Origin: Algisphaera sp039180025
Lineage (GTDB): Bacteria; Planctomycetota; Phycisphaerae; Phycisphaerales; Phycisphaeraceae
Assembly (NCBI GenBank): GCA_039180025.1
Contig: JBCDDZ010000012.1
Span: forward strand, 9,818-73,817
Direction: 5' to 3'
Length of the DNA: 64,000 nt
Both the position numbers and the translations under genes were made by a program. The notes beneath the pieces are model-generated. The model saw only the letters and a program-made list of their open reading frames with translations. It did not search any database and was not told where the DNA came from. Below, in pieces: positions 35,001-43,855 of this stretch (within the stretch, counting starts at the first letter, position 1; every line of letters begins with the position of its first letter).

Positions 35001-35899
35001 GGAAGCGTCCTTTGGCCGGTATCGGACTCAGAACCGGAATCGGGTCCGGCATCGGACGGGGCGTGGCTTACCGGAGCGTTGGCGGGCGAGTGGAGGGTTG
35101 GAGTACGAGATACGTTGCCCGCCGCGGTCGGGTCACCGGGCGGGATTTTTATGCCGCGGACGAGCGCCGCGCGGCGGGGCGGGTCGAACACCCGAGGGTT
35201 CAGAGGGCGGTTGATTTCCACGTCGCGGAAGGCGAGTTCGATGACGCCGAAGGGGCCGCGGGCGGTGATTTCGCGGTGCCAAAGCAGTCCGTCGTAGAGC
35301 GCGAACCGGGTATCGATGACGGTGGCAGGCTGGTTGGGGTCGGGGCGGAGGGTAAAGCGGAGGGGGGCGAGGGTGCGGCGTTCGATTTCGGCAAAGCCGA
35401 AGGGCCACGTGGCCCGAAGCTGGTCCCCGCGATCGGACCAATCGGCGGCCCCAAAGTCCGGCCCATGCAGGAGAGCGGGGAGCCGCTGAGCGAGTTGGGC
35501 GAGGCGGTCTTTGAGGTCCCCCGGTGCGCGGCGCTGGGCCTGACGCGACACGAGGACCCAGGCCTGTCCATCGACCGTGGTGAGGTCGAAAACTTTCTGG
35601 TTGAGCTTCCAGGTCTGTAGTCTGAGACGGCGGTCGCCGTCGAGGGCCAGGGCGGCGTCGAGGGTGACGGGGTCCGGGTCGGGGTCGTCGGCGGATGGCG
35701 GCGGGGTGAGACGGAACGTGGCGGGGGCCTGCACCGTCTGGATCGCGTTTTGGTTTTGAATGAGTTGCTGCTGCGCGTCGTCGAGGGAGGACCACGAGGC
35801 GGCCGGCAGCGGTTCGGATACGGGGGTGCAGGCGGCGAGTAGCGCGACCAGGAGCGAGGGGGCCCCCAGGCAGACCGGACGGGGGACGCGGCCGGTCAC
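34997..35899 (-). CDS. LolA-like / DUF3261-like lipoprotein
   Basis: 300 residues from a GTG at 35899, whose GTGA overlaps the stop of the ligase. A signal peptide ends in LLAAC, so it is lipidated. The mature part is a half-barrel type: TFRLTPPP, LQTWKLNQKVFDLTTVDGQA, FGFAEIERRTLAPLRFTLRP, GPFGVIELAFRDVEINRPLN, resembling LolA/DUF3261 carriers that shelter a lipid. The last ~50 residues are Pro/Ser-rich. It stands between an acyl ligase and an MMPL exporter, so it may carry the exported lipid across the periplasm. The longer open frame upstream is antisense to nothing useful and lacks a signal start. Confidence 0.65.
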   Translation of the reverse strand: MTGRVPRPVCLGAPSLLVALLAACTPVSEPLPAASWSSLDDAQQQLIQNQNAIQTVQAPATFRLTPPPSADDPDPDPVTLDAALALDGDRRLRLQTWKLNQKVFDLTTVDGQAWVLVSRQAQRRAPGDLKDRLAQLAQRLPALLHGPDFGAADWSDRGDQLRATWPFGFAEIERRTLAPLRFTLRPDPNQPATVIDTRFALYDGLLWHREITARGPFGVIELAFRDVEINRPLNPRVFDPPRRAALVRGIKIPPGDPTAAGNVSRTPTLHSPANAPVSHAPSDAGPDSGSESDTGQRTLP

Positions 35900-37401
35900 G
35901 CTGAGGCTCGCGGGAGGAGCTGTTGGCGGAGGATTTTGCCGGTGGCGCTTTTGGGCAGGGTGGCCCGGAACTCGAAGGCGCGGGGGATCTTGTGGGGGGC
36001 GAGGCGGGTGCGGAGAAACGCACGCAGCGTCCGCTCGTCCAGGGTCGCGGCCGGATCGACGGGGGTGATCAGCGCACGGACGCGATTGATGGTGGGGGAG
36101 ACGGGGTCGGGCACGACGACACACTCGGCGATGTCGGGGTAGGCCGCGAGGGCCCGCTCGACTTCGAGCGGGTTGACCTTGACGCCGCCGACGTCGATCA
36201 GGAGTTTGAGTCTTCCGGTGAGGGAGAGCCGGCCGTCGGCGTTGAGTTGACCCAGGTCGCCGGTGAGAAAAAAGCCGGCGGAAAACGCGGGCGGTGCCTC
36301 GGGTGGGTCCGCGGGTTCGAGATACCCTGCGAACATCGAGGGGGCGCGGACCGCGACGTGGCCGATCCGGCCGGGAGGCAGGGGGCGGTCGGGGTCGGGG
36401 TGCTGGGGGTCGAGGATGCGGAGTTCGACGCCGGGCATGGGGCGGCCGACGGTGTCGGGGTGTGGGCTGTAGGCGACCGAGCCGACCTCGGTGGTGCCGT
36501 AGAGCTGCCCGAGCGGGAGGTGTTGGCGATTACGCAGCCGGTCGGCGAGTTCGGGGGGCAGGGGCCCGCCGGCGGAGTAGGCGAGCCGGAGGTTGCCCGG
36601 GCCCAGGTCCAGGCGGTCGATCATTTCGAACATCGCCGGGACGCCGGGGAGGACGGTGGCGCCCGGGCTGACCGCGAGGCGGGGGTCGAAGCCCCGGCCC
36701 GGCTGGGCGAGGTCGGGGAGCGGATGCAAAGCGCCGGCCCCGGCCCAGAGGGGCGCAAGCATGCCGTTTTCGATGCCGTAGGAATGAGACAGGGGCACCG
36801 CGGCTACCACCTGGTCGTCAAGACCGAGCCCCACGGTCTGGGCCACGTTGCGGGCCACCGCGTCGAGCGACGGCCCCGAGCGGCGGACGATCTTCGGGCC
36901 GCCGGTCGTGCCTGAGCTCTGGAGCCAGAGCCAAGCGTCTTGGCTGCGCTCGGCAAACGCGGGGTCCGGGGCGTCGGCGAAGCCGGGGCCGAGAGGGGGC
37001 GTGGTGAGCGGCCCGAGGTCAAATAGCGGCAGCCCCAGGGGGGCGAAACGCGGGGCGAGCACGGGGTCGATCAAGAGCCCGCGGGGGTCGGTGCGCTCGG
37101 CGAGGCGAGACACCTCGGCGGCGGTGAGCGAGGCGTCGAGGGGGAAGACGGTGCGCCCGGTGGCGAGGACGGCGAGGAACGCAGGGACGAGCGCGGGGCG
37201 GTTGCCGCTGACGAGCATGATCGTCGCCCCGGGGGGCAACGTGCGATCGAGTCGGGCGGCGGCGGCGGCGGTCTGGTGGTAGAGCGAGCGCCAGGTGACC
37301 GTCGGGTGGTCGGCGGCGGCGGGGCCCAACACGCGCAGCGCGGGTCGGTCGGGGCGGTGGTCGGCGTGGTGGCGGAGCTTATGGAAGAGGTCGAGGCTCA
37401 T
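35896..37401 (-). CDS. AMP-forming acyl/aryl-CoA (or acyl-ACP) ligase
   Basis: 501 residues from the ATG at 37401. It activates a carboxylic acid with ATP, then loads it onto CoA or a carrier protein. P-loop LWLQSSGTTGGPKIVRRSG; then LPLSHSYGIENGMLAPLWAG; the motif LPLGQLYGTTEVGSVAYSPH; GFFLTGDLGQLNADGRLSLT; hinge and C-terminal Lys in LPKSATGKILRQQLL. It has no fused carrier domain. It is the first gene of the overlapping set ligase, LolA-like lipoprotein, MMPL exporter, phosphatase-fold lipoprotein, similar in logic to arylpolyene or lipid-export clusters. The acid used is unknown. Confidence 0.85.
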   Translation of the reverse strand: MSLDLFHKLRHHADHRPDRPALRVLGPAAADHPTVTWRSLYHQTAAAAARLDRTLPPGATIMLVSGNRPALVPAFLAVLATGRTVFPLDASLTAAEVSRLAERTDPRGLLIDPVLAPRFAPLGLPLFDLGPLTTPPLGPGFADAPDPAFAERSQDAWLWLQSSGTTGGPKIVRRSGPSLDAVARNVAQTVGLGLDDQVVAAVPLSHSYGIENGMLAPLWAGAGALHPLPDLAQPGRGFDPRLAVSPGATVLPGVPAMFEMIDRLDLGPGNLRLAYSAGGPLPPELADRLRNRQHLPLGQLYGTTEVGSVAYSPHPDTVGRPMPGVELRILDPQHPDPDRPLPPGRIGHVAVRAPSMFAGYLEPADPPEAPPAFSAGFFLTGDLGQLNADGRLSLTGRLKLLIDVGGVKVNPLEVERALAAYPDIAECVVVPDPVSPTINRVRALITPVDPAATLDERTLRAFLRTRLAPHKIPRAFEFRATLPKSATGKILRQQLLPRASA

Positions 37402-37522
37402 GGCATTGGCCCAGCAGGCCGGCGGCCCGCACATTTGCCCCGAGCTGGGCGGCGGCGAGAGGGAAACCGGGAAACCCGATGATACGGACGCGGCGGCGTG
37501 GCCCCATCGGCCGCGGGCCGGT

Positions 37523-39157
37523 TTACAGCGCGACGTATTCGACCTGAGAGACTTTGGTGTCGGCGGCGTCGGGCAGGTGCATCTCGGTGGCGAAGGCGTC
37601 GCCCATCTCGGACCGCCACCGGGCGGGGTCGTAGCGCTGCCGGTCGAGCTTGCCCGCAACGGCCATCAGGTCCAGCGCGATCTGGCCTTCGGGCTTGGCG
37701 AACTCGATCGGCTGGAGGGCCTGCTCGAAGTGCTGCTGGCGGTGGTTGACGTTTTCAAAGCTGCCGGACTTTTCCGCCCAAGTGACGCCGGGGAGGACGA
37801 CCTCGGCCGTTTCGGTCAGTTCGGAGGGCAGGGTGTCGAGCAGCACGGTCAGGCGGTCTTTGTCGCGGACCGCGTCGAGCAGGGCGGGGGGGGACCAGGT
37901 GCTGGGGTAGTTGCCGGTGAGGACCAAGGCCCGGTTCGTGGCCAGGTCGCCGATGAACTCGTCGAAGCTGAGCACGGTGTCGGAGATTTGTTCGAGGGCG
38001 TGGCGGACGCCGCGGGCGTTGGGGGCTTTTTCGGCGTAGACGGTGTAGCCTCCGGGGAAGGTCTTGTCTTCGCCGTCGAACGGGACGGGGCCCACAGCGA
38101 GGACGGCGTTTTCGTCCAGGGCGGTGATCATGCGGCCCAACAGGTAGGCCTCTTCGCTGGCGAGCATAGGGCTGACCACGAGGGCGAGGGTGCCGCGGCC
38201 TTTTTTCAGGACCGTGAGTTCGAGTTGTTCGACGGCGTGGGCGTAGGCGTCGTTCCAGGAAACGGGCTCATGGCTGCCGTGGATTTTGCGGGTGGGGGTG
38301 TTGAGGCGGTCGGGGTCGTGGATGAATTTCCAGCCGTAGCGGATCTCGTCGGAGGTCCACCAGGTATTGACGTCCATGTTGGTTCGCGGCTTGAGGCGGT
38401 AGATCTTATTCTCGTTGTGCTCGATCGAGAGGTTGTCGCCCGAGGCGGTGATGCCGTCGATCGAAGGGGTTTTGGTGAGGTTCCAGACCCGCATGGACAT
38501 GAGGAAGTCCTTGTCGAGCAAGGCGCCGACGGGGCAGATGTCGATGACGTTGGCGGAGAGCTCGTTGTCGAGCGGCCGGCCGGGGAAGACGTCGATCTGT
38601 TCGGACGAGCCGCGGCCGAAGATGCCGATCTCGGAGGTGCCGGTGACTTCGCGGGTGAAGCGGACGCAGCGGCTGCACATGATGCAGCGGTCGGAATAGA
38701 GCAGGACGTTGGGGCCCAGGTCTTTTTTAGGCTGTTTGATCTTGGTTTCTTCGAAGCGGGACTGCGATCGGCCGTACTGATAGGAGTAGTCTTGAAGTGA
38801 GCATTCGCCGGCCTGGTCGCAGACCGGGCAGTCGAGCGGGTGGTTGATCAGCAGCATCTCCATCACCGACTTCTGGTTGGCGATGGTCTTCGGCGAGTTC
38901 TTAAGGTGGACCTCCATGCCGTCGGCCGCGGGGGTCTGGCAGGTGGGGATGAGCTTGGGGATCAGCTCGAGCTTGTTGTCGTTGCGGGGGTTGGGCTGGG
39001 CGACCTCGGCGAGGCAGATCCGGCAGGACGCGACCACGGACATGCCGGGGTGGTAGCAGTAGTGGGGGATCTCGACGCGGTTATCGAGGGCGACCTGGAG
39101 GATGGATTTCTTGCCTTCCCAGGAGCAGGGTCGGCCATCAATGGTGAGCGTGGGCAT
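37523..39157 (-). CDS. nuoG: NADH-quinone oxidoreductase subunit G
   Basis: 544 residues. It carries Fe-S clusters in the peripheral arm of respiratory complex I. N-terminal [2Fe-2S] ligands in HYCYHPGMSVVASCRICLAE; His/Cys cluster HPLDCPVCDQAGECSLQDYS; 4Fe-4S region RCIMCSRCVRFTREVTG and VIDICPVGALLDKDF. The molybdopterin-like C-terminal domain (from about 250) is short compared with the usual 700-900 residues, ending soon after ETAEVVLPGVTWAEKSGSFE. It lies on the opposite strand from nuoJKLMN and 3.4 kb away; nuoH and nuoI, its usual partners, are not in the window. Confidence 0.9.
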   Translation of the reverse strand: MPTLTIDGRPCSWEGKKSILQVALDNRVEIPHYCYHPGMSVVASCRICLAEVAQPNPRNDNKLELIPKLIPTCQTPAADGMEVHLKNSPKTIANQKSVMEMLLINHPLDCPVCDQAGECSLQDYSYQYGRSQSRFEETKIKQPKKDLGPNVLLYSDRCIMCSRCVRFTREVTGTSEIGIFGRGSSEQIDVFPGRPLDNELSANVIDICPVGALLDKDFLMSMRVWNLTKTPSIDGITASGDNLSIEHNENKIYRLKPRTNMDVNTWWTSDEIRYGWKFIHDPDRLNTPTRKIHGSHEPVSWNDAYAHAVEQLELTVLKKGRGTLALVVSPMLASEEAYLLGRMITALDENAVLAVGPVPFDGEDKTFPGGYTVYAEKAPNARGVRHALEQISDTVLSFDEFIGDLATNRALVLTGNYPSTWSPPALLDAVRDKDRLTVLLDTLPSELTETAEVVLPGVTWAEKSGSFENVNHRQQHFEQALQPIEFAKPEGQIALDLMAVAGKLDRQRYDPARWRSEMGDAFATEMHLPDAADTKVSQVEYVAL

Positions 39158-39202
39158 ATCAAGAGTTTATCAGTTCGCGGGGCGGTGGATTAGACTGACG
39201 TC

Positions 39203-39916
39203 ATGAAAAAGATAGCTGTGTTTTGCGTAGAAGGCTGGACGGTAGGGGCGGTGGCGGTCTGCCTGGCCGTGGCGAGCGGCTGCGTGTCGAACCGGGCGTA
39301 TTACACGGAGCCGGGGAGTTATTTGCAGCGGGTGGAAGTCGACGGCGATCCGACGCTGACGAGTGACCTGGCGGTCGTGGAGTTCGACGAGCACGGCCAG
39401 TTCTGGGACGTGGGCCAGTTGGAGGACACGATCGCCCTGATCGAACAGCGGAACCGCGAGGCGACCCGGGGTGTGTTCGTTTTTGTGTATATCCACGGCT
39501 GGAAGAACAACGCCGACGCGACACGGACTCAGGGTGACTTGGCGGGATTTTACGAGTCGGTGCGGAACGTGCGGCGGAGCCTGGCAACGCTGGGCACGGC
39601 GTTCCGGGACGACCACGCCGAAGGCGAGCCGAGCCAGCGTCATCTGGTGACCCACGCCGAAGGCCACATCGATTACCCGGTCAGCCACCGCGCCGAGGTG
39701 GTGGATGGTGAGGTCGAACTCGAGCGGGTGCCGGGGGCGTCCAACGACACGCCGGTGTGGGTGGTGCGCGTGACCGAAGCGATTTGTGCGGACCACAGCG
39801 ACCCAGACACCCCGAACCTGAGCGAGCTTTTTCAACAGATTTATGCACTGAACCGGGCGTACGACGCCGGGGTGCGGACGACGCTCTACCCCCGCCGCCC
39901 ACGGTCTGGCGGGTAA
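39203..39916 (+). pseudogene. Lipoprotein alpha/beta-hydrolase with its catalytic core deleted
   Basis: 237 codons, still open. It has a lipobox (VASGC). GVFVFVYIHGWKNNADATRT is the oxyanion-region start of an alpha/beta hydrolase family, and VWVVRVTEAICADHSDPDTP with LFQQIYAL resembles the family's C-terminal end with its His region. The expected segment between them (GWRG, then the GHSFGG nucleophile elbow, normally ~150 residues) is missing: after FRDDHAEGEPSQRHLVTHAE the sequence goes straight to the tail. This looks like an internal in-frame deletion. It may be non-catalytic or decayed. Start ATG at 39203; divergent from nuoG across 45 bases. Confidence 0.55.
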
Positions 39917-40032
39917 TCGGCGAGCGGGGGATCGGGACAGAGATGCGGCGGGTGGTCGGCTGGGCGGGTGGCCGCGGGGTATACTTCGCCACCTGCGACC
40001 TCGACCAGACCACGTATTAGAGACAGACCCCT

Positions 40033-42288
40033 ATGCCCCGCGATATTCCCGTTGGTAATGGACAGTTGTTGGTGACGTTCGATCACCATTACCGGGTGCG
40101 TGACCTTTATTTCCCCCATGTGGGTCAGGAAAACCACGCGGGCGGCCCGTGCCGCTTCGGGGTTTGGGGTCAACTCCCGGGCGGGGCTGACGGCAAGGAA
40201 GAACGACGCAAAGCGCGGGTCTACTGGTCCGACGACGGGTGGGACACGTCGCTGAAGTACCACGCGGACACGCTGGCGACCGACGTGACGATGCGGCACG
40301 ACGAACTGAAGGTTGAGCTGCGGTGTACGGACGTGGTGGACTTTAATCGGCCGGTGTTGGTGCGGCGGATCGAGGTGGAAAACCTCACGGACCAGGAACG
40401 CGAAGTCCGGCTGTTCCACCACCACGACTTCCATATGTTCGGGAACAAAGTCGGGGACACGGCGTACTACGACCCCCAGCTCCGCAGCGTGATCCATTAC
40501 CGCAAAAGCCGGTACCTCATGGCGTGTTTCTATACGGACGGCGAGCAGCAGACCGACGAATATGCGTGCGGCACGGCGGGGTTCGGCGGGGCCGAGGGGA
40601 CGTGGCGCGACGCGGAGGACGGTCGGCTGGGCAACAACTCGGTGGCCCAGGGGGCGGTGGATTCCACCATCATGACCCGGGTGGCCCTGGCCCCGGGGGC
40701 GACGCGGGTGGTCTACCTGGTGATCGGGGCGGGGTTTTCCTACGACGACATGGAGACGATCCACAAGTTCCTCCACCGCGAGGGGCCCCAGGGCTCGATC
40801 GACCGGACCAAGGCGTACTGGAAGCTCTGGCTCGCGGCGTCGCGGACGGACTTCGGGACCCCGGAGCAGACCGGGCTGTCGGAGCAGGTGATCGACCTGT
40901 TCAAGCGTTCGATGCTGTTGGTGCGGACCCAGATCGACAACCAGGGGGCGATTATCGCCGCCAACGACTCGGACATCATGCAGTTCTCGCGGGACACCTA
41001 CAGCTACCTGTGGCCGAGAGACGGGGCGTTCGTTGCCGACGCGATGGATGCGGCGGGGTTCCCGGACGTGTCGCGGCAGTTCTATCGGTTCTGCACGAGC
41101 GTGCTGTCGCACCGCGGGATGTTTTTGCACAAGTACAATCCCGACGGCTCGCCGGCGAGCTCGTGGCACCCGTGGGTCGACGCCAAGGGTCGGCCGCAGC
41201 TCCCGATCCAAGAGGACGAGACGGCGCTGGTGGTCTGGGCGGCGTGGCGGCACTACGTGCGGTACCGCGACATCGAATTTACCCGGCCGCTCTGGGTGGA
41301 TTTGGTGCGGCCGGCGGCGGACTTCATGGTCCAGTTCCGGGACCCGGACACCAAGCTGCCGCTGCCGAGCTGGGACCTGTGGGAAGAACGCTACGGGGTC
41401 CACGCATTCACGGTGGCGACCGTCTACGGGGGGCTGCGCAGCGCGTGGCAGTTCGCGGTCTGTTTCGGGGACACGGCCCGGGCGCAGAAATACGCGGAGG
41501 CGGCCCAGGAGGTGCGCGAAGCGTTCGCGAAGTACATGTGGAGCGAGGAGCACGGCCGCTTCGTCCGGCGGATCTGCACCACGGACGTCGACCGGACCGC
41601 TCGGTTCATGAATGATGTGTTTTCGGGGCGGACCCCGCAGCCGGCGCACCACGTGGATTTCGCTTCGGTCGGCGGCGGGGAACCCGGCCAGAAGCTCGAA
41701 GCCGACGCGGTGGAGGTCGAGCACGAGATCGACGACAACATCGACGCGTCGATGTTCGCGATCTTTGCGATGGGGATCCTGCCGATCGACGACGAGCGGG
41801 TCGCGGCGACGATGGAAAAGATCGAGGCCCGGCTGACGGTCAAGACCGACGTGGGCGGGGTCGCCCGATACGAAGATGACTACTACCACCAGGTCACGGA
41901 CGACGTGGAGAACGTGCCGGGCAACCCGTGGTTTATCTGCACCCTGTGGATGGCGGATTACCAGATCGCTAAAGCCAAAACGGTCGAAGAGCTCAAGGCG
42001 GCGGCGGCCTACCTGGAGTGGGTTGCGGACCGGGCGCTGCCCTCGGGCGTGCTGGCCGAGCAGGTACACCCCCAGACCAATGCGCCGCTGTCGGTGAGCC
42101 CGCTGACCTGGAGCCACGCCACGGTGGTGGCGACGGTGTCGCAGTACCTGGCGAAACTCGAAGTGCTTTCGCCGCCGTCTTCGGCGGGCGCGGGTTCGGG
42201 CGCGATCGCCAAGTCGATGGACGAAGCGGGGTTCACGAACACGGACCGCCTGCGCACCTCGGTGCTCGAGCCGGTGCCGGAGATGTAA
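40033..42288 (+). CDS. GH15 family glucoamylase/glucodextranase-like protein
   Basis: 751 residues, no signal peptide. The N-terminal beta-rich domain (about 1-270) begins RDIPVGNGQLLVTFDHHYRV. The catalytic (alpha/alpha)6 barrel follows: FSRDTYSYLWPRDGAFVADA, IQEDETALVVWAAWRHYVRY, LPLPSWDLWEERYGVHAFTV with the general acid Glu near residue 451, and the C-terminal general-base region LSVSPLTWSHATVVATVSQY. GH15 enzymes release glucose from starch, dextran or trehalose. Without a signal peptide it probably handles intracellular glycogen, maltodextrin or trehalose. It precedes the nuo genes by 230 bases but is unlikely to share their function. Confidence 0.87.
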   Translation: MPRDIPVGNGQLLVTFDHHYRVRDLYFPHVGQENHAGGPCRFGVWGQLPGGADGKEERRKARVYWSDDGWDTSLKYHADTLATDVTMRHDELKVELRCTDVVDFNRPVLVRRIEVENLTDQEREVRLFHHHDFHMFGNKVGDTAYYDPQLRSVIHYRKSRYLMACFYTDGEQQTDEYACGTAGFGGAEGTWRDAEDGRLGNNSVAQGAVDSTIMTRVALAPGATRVVYLVIGAGFSYDDMETIHKFLHREGPQGSIDRTKAYWKLWLAASRTDFGTPEQTGLSEQVIDLFKRSMLLVRTQIDNQGAIIAANDSDIMQFSRDTYSYLWPRDGAFVADAMDAAGFPDVSRQFYRFCTSVLSHRGMFLHKYNPDGSPASSWHPWVDAKGRPQLPIQEDETALVVWAAWRHYVRYRDIEFTRPLWVDLVRPAADFMVQFRDPDTKLPLPSWDLWEERYGVHAFTVATVYGGLRSAWQFAVCFGDTARAQKYAEAAQEVREAFAKYMWSEEHGRFVRRICTTDVDRTARFMNDVFSGRTPQPAHHVDFASVGGGEPGQKLEADAVEVEHEIDDNIDASMFAIFAMGILPIDDERVAATMEKIEARLTVKTDVGGVARYEDDYYHQVTDDVENVPGNPWFICTLWMADYQIAKAKTVEELKAAAAYLEWVADRALPSGVLAEQVHPQTNAPLSVSPLTWSHATVVATVSQYLAKLEVLSPPSSAGAGSGAIAKSMDEAGFTNTDRLRTSVLEPVPEM

Positions 42289-42518
42289 AGCAGATCGCGG
42301 GCCCGGGGCATCAACGAGCCCAGCCCCGCTGCCGGGCGTTAATCCGTCAGAAGATGCATGGCATCCTGCTGAAGCGGTCCCCGCCGGACCCTTTCGGTAA
42401 TCCGCGCAGCGTTTGCCTGTTTTACAGACGAAACCACGGCTCGATCCCCAGCGCGGCATCGGCGGTCGCGGGCCCGAGGTTTGCATGAGGTAAGGCCCGG
42501 TTCTATGCTGCCGCGTGT

Positions 42519-43421
42519 ATGTCCGTGCAGCTTGTGTTGTACATCGCGACGGTGGTCGGAGCGGCCGCCCTGTATCTCTTGATGCCCAAGCCCGGCAAAG
42601 ACTTGCGGGTCCTCGGCGGGCTGTTGGCCGCGGGGACGCTGGGGCTGCTCTGGCTGCTGCTGCTGCCGTTGACCCTGCGGGGCACGGGGGGCGAGGCGGG
42701 GCTGTTGAACACCGGGTTCGAGGACGGCGAGACGCTGTTTTATTACGTCTTTAGCGCGATCGGGCTCTGCGCAGCGGTGCGGGTGATCACGCACACCCGG
42801 CCGGTCTACTCGGCGCTGTGGTTTGTGATGGTGGTGATCGCCTCGGCGGGGCTGCTGCTCACGCTATCGGCGGAGTTTATGGCGTTTGCCATGCTGATTA
42901 TCTACGGCGGAGCGATCCTGGTGACGTATATGTTCGTCATCATGCTCGCGACCCCGCCGCGTAGTGAGCAGGACCCCGACGAGGGACCAATCTACGACCG
43001 CTTCGGGCAAGAGCCGTTGTGGGCCTCGGCGGCGGGTTTCCTGTTGCTGGCGGTCTTGCTGGGCGTGATGTTCCAGCCGATGACGCCCAACGCCTCGGCG
43101 GCGGCGGACGACGACGCGGCGGTCATCCGGGACGTTTTGGCCAACCGGAGCGATACGGGGGGTGACGCGGCGCTCGCGACGCCGACGGGGCGGGACACGC
43201 CGGCGGGTGCTGAACTGTCGAACGTGGAACAGGTCGGGCTCGACTTGTTCCGGGGACACCCGCTGGCGATCGAGTTGGCCGGGGTGATCCTGCTCTTGGC
43301 CCTGATCGGGGCGGTGGTGATCGCCAAGACGCAGATTTTCGCAGACCGGGACGGCGAAGCGGCCGAGCCGGATGGGCAAGCCGATACCGTAGAGTCGGCC
43401 GACACGGGGGTATCTGCGTGA
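42519..43421 (+). CDS. nuoJ: NADH-quinone oxidoreductase subunit J
   Basis: 300 residues. The conserved core is present: FYYVFSAIGLCAAVRVITHT, SALWFVMVVIASAGLLLTLS, AEFMAFAMLIIYGGAILVTY, MFVIMLATPP, the five-helix NuoJ of complex I. It has an N-terminal extension of about 80 residues with two extra hydrophobic segments and a long polar region before the last helix (LAIELAGVILLLALIGAVVI). It forms part of the membrane proton-pumping arm. It overlaps nuoK by 4 bases and starts the nuoJKL-x-MN operon. Confidence 0.9.
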   Translation: MSVQLVLYIATVVGAAALYLLMPKPGKDLRVLGGLLAAGTLGLLWLLLLPLTLRGTGGEAGLLNTGFEDGETLFYYVFSAIGLCAAVRVITHTRPVYSALWFVMVVIASAGLLLTLSAEFMAFAMLIIYGGAILVTYMFVIMLATPPRSEQDPDEGPIYDRFGQEPLWASAAGFLLLAVLLGVMFQPMTPNASAAADDDAAVIRDVLANRSDTGGDAALATPTGRDTPAGAELSNVEQVGLDLFRGHPLAIELAGVILLLALIGAVVIAKTQIFADRDGEAAEPDGQADTVESADTGVSA

Positions 43422-43753
43422 CCATGTCCGCCACCCTACTCGCGTTGTCGAGCCCGATGCTGTCCCATTACCTGATGACCGGAGCGATCTTATTCGCCCT
43501 GGGGCTGATCGGGTTTGTGAGTCGGCGGAACCTGATCGTGAAGTTTTTGTGTACCGAAATGATGTTCCAAGGGGTCGTGGTGACGCTCGGCGCGTTCAGC
43601 GCGTTCCACGGCAACTTCACGGGGCAGACGTTCGTGATCTTCGTGTTGACGGTCGCGGCGGCGGAGGCGGCGCTGGCGCTCGGGCTGGTGGTGCTGATGT
43701 TCCGCCGTAAGCAGACGCTCGACGCCGAGGCCTGGTCGGTGCTGCGGGGATGA
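43418..43753 (+). CDS. nuoK: NADH-quinone oxidoreductase subunit K
   Basis: 111 residues, three membrane helices. LLSSPML-like start followed by YLMTGAILFALGLIGFVSRR, NLIVKFLCTEMMFQGVVVTL (with the conserved Glu in 'CTEMM', part of the proton path), and VIFVLTVAAAEAALALGLVV with its second conserved Glu. It is translationally coupled to nuoJ by the ATGA overlap. A 102-base gap to nuoL holds a hairpin-prone GC stretch. Confidence 0.93.
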   Translation: MTMSATLLALSSPMLSHYLMTGAILFALGLIGFVSRRNLIVKFLCTEMMFQGVVVTLGAFSAFHGNFTGQTFVIFVLTVAAAEAALALGLVVLMFRRKQTLDAEAWSVLRG

Positions 43754-43855
43754 GGGATGGTAGAGTTAGGCCCGGGCGTTCGCGGCGGAGCCCGGCCCGT
43801 GGAGCCGGGATGATGTCCGCAGTTTTCGACCCTAGCGCCGAGATTTAATTTCTAG

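Noticed and set aside
39886..42486. Very long minus-strand open frame opposite the GH15 gene
   Set aside because: The composition is Arg/His/Pro-rich with no domain pattern, whereas the plus strand has clear GH15 motifs over the whole length.
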